Source: Rubrobacter sp. (GTDB taxonomy: Bacteria; Actinomycetota; Rubrobacteria; Rubrobacterales; Rubrobacteraceae). Taken from it: a DNA stretch of 15,782 bases. Numbering within the stretch: the first letter of the stretch is position 1; every line of letters begins with the position of its first letter. The notes beneath the pieces are model-generated. The model made no database searches, was not told the DNA's origin, and saw only the letters and a list, made by a program, of their open reading frames with translations. The translations under genes and the position numbers were made by a program. Shown here piece after piece: positions 13,611-15,782 of the stretch. The stretch is from assembly GCA_013695335.1 (NCBI GenBank), contig JACDAR010000303.1, forward strand, positions 1-15,782, given 5' to 3'.

Positions 13611-13618
13611 CACTGATT

Positions 13619-14818
13619 ATGAAGGTACTGGTGTTAGGCGGAGACGGCTTTTGTGGTTGGCCCACCTCGCTACACCTCTCGGCGCAAGGGTACGAGGTGG
13701 CCATCGCCGACAACCTCTCCCGGCGCAAGATCGACGTTGAGCTAGAATGCGAATCGCTCACCCCGATCCGTCCCATGGGCGAGCGCCTGGGCGTTTGGGA
13801 GGAGCTAAGCGGCAACCGGATAGACTTCCACAACATCAACGTCGCCGAGAACTACCGCCAGATTCTGGACCTGCTTATCGAGTGGCAGCCCGACGCGGTC
13901 ATCCACTTCGCCGAGCAGCGTGCCGCGCCCTACTCTATGAAGTCCAGCAATCACAAGCGCTACACAGTAGACAATAACCTCAACGCGACCAACAACCTGC
14001 TGGCGGCGATCACCGAGAGCGGGCTCGACATCCACGTGGTGCATCTGGGGACCATGGGGGTCTACGGTTACGGCACGGCAGGGATGCAGATTCCCGAGGG
14101 CTATCTGACGGTCAAGGTCGAGACCGAAGAGGGCGAGCTGGTCGAGCAGGAGATCCTCTACCCGCCGAACCCTGGCAGCATCTACCATCTGACAAAGACC
14201 CAGGATCAACTCCTGTTCGCCTTCTACAATAAGAACGACCAGACGCGCGTTACGGATCTGCACCAGGGCATCGTTTGGGGAACCCAGACCGCTGAGACCA
14301 GGATGGACGAGCGTCTTATAAACCGCTTCGACTATGACGGCGACTACGGTACTGTCCTCAACCGCTTCCTGATGCAGTCCGCCGTGGGCTACCCGCTCAC
14401 GGTCCACGGCACCGGCGGCCAGACCCGCGCTTTCATCCACATTCAGGATACTGTGCGCTGCATACAACTCGCCCTGGAGAACCCACCGGAGAAGGGCGAT
14501 CGCGTCAACGTCTACAATCAGATGACCGAGACCCACAGGGTACGCGACCTCGCCAAGATGGTCGCCGGGCAGACAGGCGCGGAGATAGACTACGTGCAGA
14601 ACCCGCGCGCCGAGGCCGCCGAAAACGAACTGCACGTCCGCAACGACCGCTTCCTCGACCTTGGCCTGCAACCGACTACCCTGAGCGAAGGTCTCATGGA
14701 GGAAGTCACCGAGATAGCTGACAAGTACGCCAGCCGCTGCGATACCTCCAAGATTCCATGCACTTCCCTGTGGAGGCCGCAGGAGAACGTCGTGCCCCAG
14801 CAGGAGAGCCGACGGTAA
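13619..14818 (+). CDS. sqdB: UDP-sulfoquinovose synthase
   Basis: SqdB/SQD1 makes UDP-sulfoquinovose from UDP-glucose and sulfite, the head-group donor for the sulfolipid SQDG. Very characteristic sequence: GGDGFCGW (7-14), HFAEQRAAPYSMKS (96-109), LGTMGVYG with the catalytic Thr145, SIYHLTKTQDQLL (187-199) with Tyr189 and Lys193, and TRAFIHIQDTVRC. 399 residues, full length, ATG with an optimal AGGAGG. Divergent from rmlB, and followed by non-coding hairpins and a convergent gene, so probably a single-gene unit. The second step, a sulfoquinovosyl-diacylglycerol transferase (SqdX or SqdD type), is not in the window. Sulfite could come from the APS reductase nearby; the diacylglycerol-kinase-like gene is too far away to link. 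Confidence 0.96.
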   Translation: MKVLVLGGDGFCGWPTSLHLSAQGYEVAIADNLSRRKIDVELECESLTPIRPMGERLGVWEELSGNRIDFHNINVAENYRQILDLLIEWQPDAVIHFAEQRAAPYSMKSSNHKRYTVDNNLNATNNLLAAITESGLDIHVVHLGTMGVYGYGTAGMQIPEGYLTVKVETEEGELVEQEILYPPNPGSIYHLTKTQDQLLFAFYNKNDQTRVTDLHQGIVWGTQTAETRMDERLINRFDYDGDYGTVLNRFLMQSAVGYPLTVHGTGGQTRAFIHIQDTVRCIQLALENPPEKGDRVNVYNQMTETHRVRDLAKMVAGQTGAEIDYVQNPRAEAAENELHVRNDRFLDLGLQPTTLSEGLMEEVTEIADKYASRCDTSKIPCTSLWRPQENVVPQQESRR

Positions 14819-14855
14819 GCAACTTCTCCGCGAAAAGAGTCTCACCCTTCATAAA

Positions 14856-14898
14856 TAGGGTCCGCACCGAATGGTGAAGAGATCGGCTGCGGACCCTA
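14856..14898. terminator. Long hairpin after sqdB
   Basis: TAGGGTCCGCA (14856-14866) and TGCGGACCCTA (14888-14898) form a perfect 11-bp stem, extended by CCGA/TCGG after a one-base bulge around a 12-base loop. Located 38 bases past the sqdB stop. On the minus strand the stem is followed by TTTATGAAG; on the plus strand no T-run follows. Likely a terminator or 3'-end stabiliser, perhaps acting in both directions. Confidence 0.55.
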
Positions 14899-14933
14899 CG
14901 CGGTGTAACGCCGGAGCGTAACGAAGTTCATTC

Positions 14934-14964
14934 CGATGGGTGGGTGCATCAGGCCAGCCCATCG
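14934..14964. repeat. Inverted repeat CGATGGG/CCCATCG
   Basis: CGATGGG (14934-14940) and CCCATCG (14958-14964), perfect 7-bp arms with a 17-base loop, in the non-coding block between sqdB and the SbcC-like gene. No U-tract on either side. Role unknown; it may be part of the combined termination region. Confidence 0.35.
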
Positions 14965-14999
14965 TCCACGTACTACGAAATAAAATAGGGATGAAATCG

Positions 15000-15030
15000 A
15001 GAGCCGGGATCCCCAGCATCGCGGCTCTTT
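15000..15030. terminator. Hairpin between convergent sqdB and SbcC-like genes
   Basis: AGAGCCG (15000-15006) and CGGCTCT (15022-15028), 15-base loop. On the minus strand the stem is followed by CGATTTCATCCC and then CTATTTTATTTC, T-rich sequence suitable for ending the SbcC-like transcript, whose stop is about 57 bases upstream. On the plus strand it is followed by TTAGC. Confidence 0.5.
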
Positions 15031-15084
15031 AGCATCGGGAGCGAACAGCCCGCGAGGTTGGATGCTCGATGGATCTCCGGCTGG

Positions 15085-15782
15085 CTACGTCTCCCTGACC
15101 AGTAGATCCGCTGTCTGCGGGATGCTCTGCTCGACGCGGCTGATGGTGCTTCTGCCCTCTTCGTCTTCTTCGAGCATCCAGACCTCGTCCACCAGGGCGG
15201 ATTCCTGCACTTCGGCGACGTGGGAGATGATAAAGATCTGTCCGAACGACCGCTTGAGCCGCTCCAGCGCGAGGAGCACGTTGTTGCGGCGTCCCGCGTC
15301 CAGGCTGCCGAAGACCTCGTCGAGGACCAGGAAGCCTAAAGTCCCACCACCCCTGGCGGCGATGATCTTGGATAGAGCCACCCGCGCAGAAAGGCTCGCT
15401 ACGTCGGCCTCGCCACCCGAGAAACGGTCTATGACGTACGAGTCCTCGAAGCGGTCGAGCAGGCGCACCCGGTAGTTGTCGTCGAACTCCATCCGGTCGT
15501 AACGTCCGTCGGTGAGATCACGCACCAGGGCCGACGCCTCAGCCTCCAGCATGGGCCTCGCCCTGGCGGTGAGGTTCATGAAGAACACGGTGAAGAGCCC
15601 ATCCATCTCATCCATCCTGGCCGCCTGGGAAGTCCGTTCGTTGGCTAGCTTCCGATCGGCCTCGAGCCGCCCCAGTTCCGCGTTCGCGCGTTCGATGCGG
15701 TGGTCGGCATCCTTCCATTCTCCCCCGAGATGCTCGCGGGCGTCCCGCAACTTGGACACCCGCTCCTCTATGGCGATGAACC
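15085..15782 (-). CDS. sbcC: SbcC/Rad50-like SMC-family ATPase, C-terminal part (5' end missing)
   Basis: The C-terminal ATPase lobe of an SMC/Rad50/SbcC-type protein, which with SbcD/Mre11 processes DNA ends and hairpins. Seen, numbering from the GTG at 15759: the end of a coiled coil (1-50, charged heptad-like), a linking region, the ABC signature DRFSGGEADVASLSARVALS (111-130), Walker B with D-loop FLVLDEVFGSLD (143-154), and the H-loop ISHVAEV (178-184). The frame remains open to the window edge, so the Walker A lobe, most of the coils and any hook lie beyond base 15782. GEADVASLSARVALS fits Rad50/SbcC-like or the AAA_23-type predicted ATPases better than chromosomal SMC. Its partner nuclease should be on the far side. 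Symbol is tentative. Confidence 0.88.
   Translation of the reverse strand, partial: FIAIEERVSKLRDAREHLGGEWKDADHRIERANAELGRLEADRKLANERTSQAARMDEMDGLFTVFFMNLTARARPMLEAEASALVRDLTDGRYDRMEFDDNYRVRLLDRFEDSYVIDRFSGGEADVASLSARVALSKIIAARGGGTLGFLVLDEVFGSLDAGRRNNVLLALERLKRSFGQIFIISHVAEVQESALVDEVWMLEEDEEGRSTISRVEQSIPQTADLLVRET

Larger units (their letters stand above)
13292..13618. other. 327-bp divergent spacer between rmlB and sqdB with several inverted repeats
   Basis: Must contain the rmlB and sqdB promoters. Near rmlB it has two hairpins (described separately). The middle has a GGCCGC/GCGGCT stem at 13401-13422. A 20-codon frame from GTG 13427 to TAG 13487-13489 (K-S-E-I-V-H-D-V-Y-A-E-M-G-G-D-W-E-G-G after the start) lacks a ribosome-binding site; it could be a gene remnant or chance. 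Near sqdB, CATATAGAAAG about 20-35 bases before the ATG is the only -10-like sequence, with no clear -35. No larger gene is seen. Confidence 0.5.

Noticed and set aside
13805..14845. 346-codon minus-strand frame opposite sqdB
   Set aside because: Antisense shadow of sqdB; no recognisable family, while sqdB is unmistakable.

Overview
The window is GC-rich bacterial DNA, densely packed with genes on both strands. Start codons are often TTG or GTG, and many genes follow each other closely or overlap by 4 bases. A small membrane protein resembling the SCO4848 family, an iron-sulfur APS reductase and a UDP-sulfoquinovose synthase together suggest an actinobacterium, perhaps a deep-branching Rubrobacter-like lineage. 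This is inference; no rRNA or other phylogenetic marker is present. I saw no tRNA, rRNA, CRISPR array, insertion sequence or prophage gene.

Layout. 1-1125 (+): the 3' part of larB (nickel-pincer cofactor synthesis), then thpR (RNA 2',3'-cyclic phosphodiesterase). 1099-1833 (-): a poorly characterised group made of a 38-residue zinc-ribbon-like protein, a 126-residue unknown protein and a 30-residue single-pass membrane protein; the first and last are short genes that are easily missed. 2184-4877 (+): a diacylglycerol-kinase-like lipid kinase, then a compact FabD-like acyltransferase, a Nudix hydrolase and a small HAD-like protein, the last two overlapping by ATGA. 4942-6057 (-): an RnfC/PduS-like flavoprotein without iron-sulfur cysteines, facing the HAD gene across a good bidirectional terminator. 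6207-7425 (+): a two-helix membrane protein and a membrane-bound GGDEF diguanylate cyclase.

7434-14818 is a sugar-nucleotide and sulfur region. It holds a membrane-bound UDP-sugar 4,6-dehydratase of the CapD/PglF/WbpM family (-), an APS reductase cysH (+), and a minus-strand operon running rmlB, then an atypical SDR, then a WecA/WbpL-type undecaprenyl-phosphate sugar-1-phosphate transferase. Divergent from rmlB is sqdB (+), UDP-sulfoquinovose synthase. The membrane dehydratase, SDR and transferase resemble the WbpM-WbpV-WbpL set that starts a surface polysaccharide from a 6-deoxy-HexNAc. CysH makes sulfite, the substrate SqdB needs to build the sulfolipid head group, so the two plus-strand genes may form a functional pair inside the glycan cluster.

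14819-15084 is non-coding and rich in inverted repeats, between convergent sqdB and the C-terminal part of an SbcC/Rad50-like ATPase (15085-15782, -), which runs off the window edge.

The main open questions are the FabD/Nudix/HAD operon, the cluster-less RnfC-like protein, the SDR lacking the usual Tyr, the small membrane ORF at 1099-1191, and the possible leader elements before cysH and rmlB.
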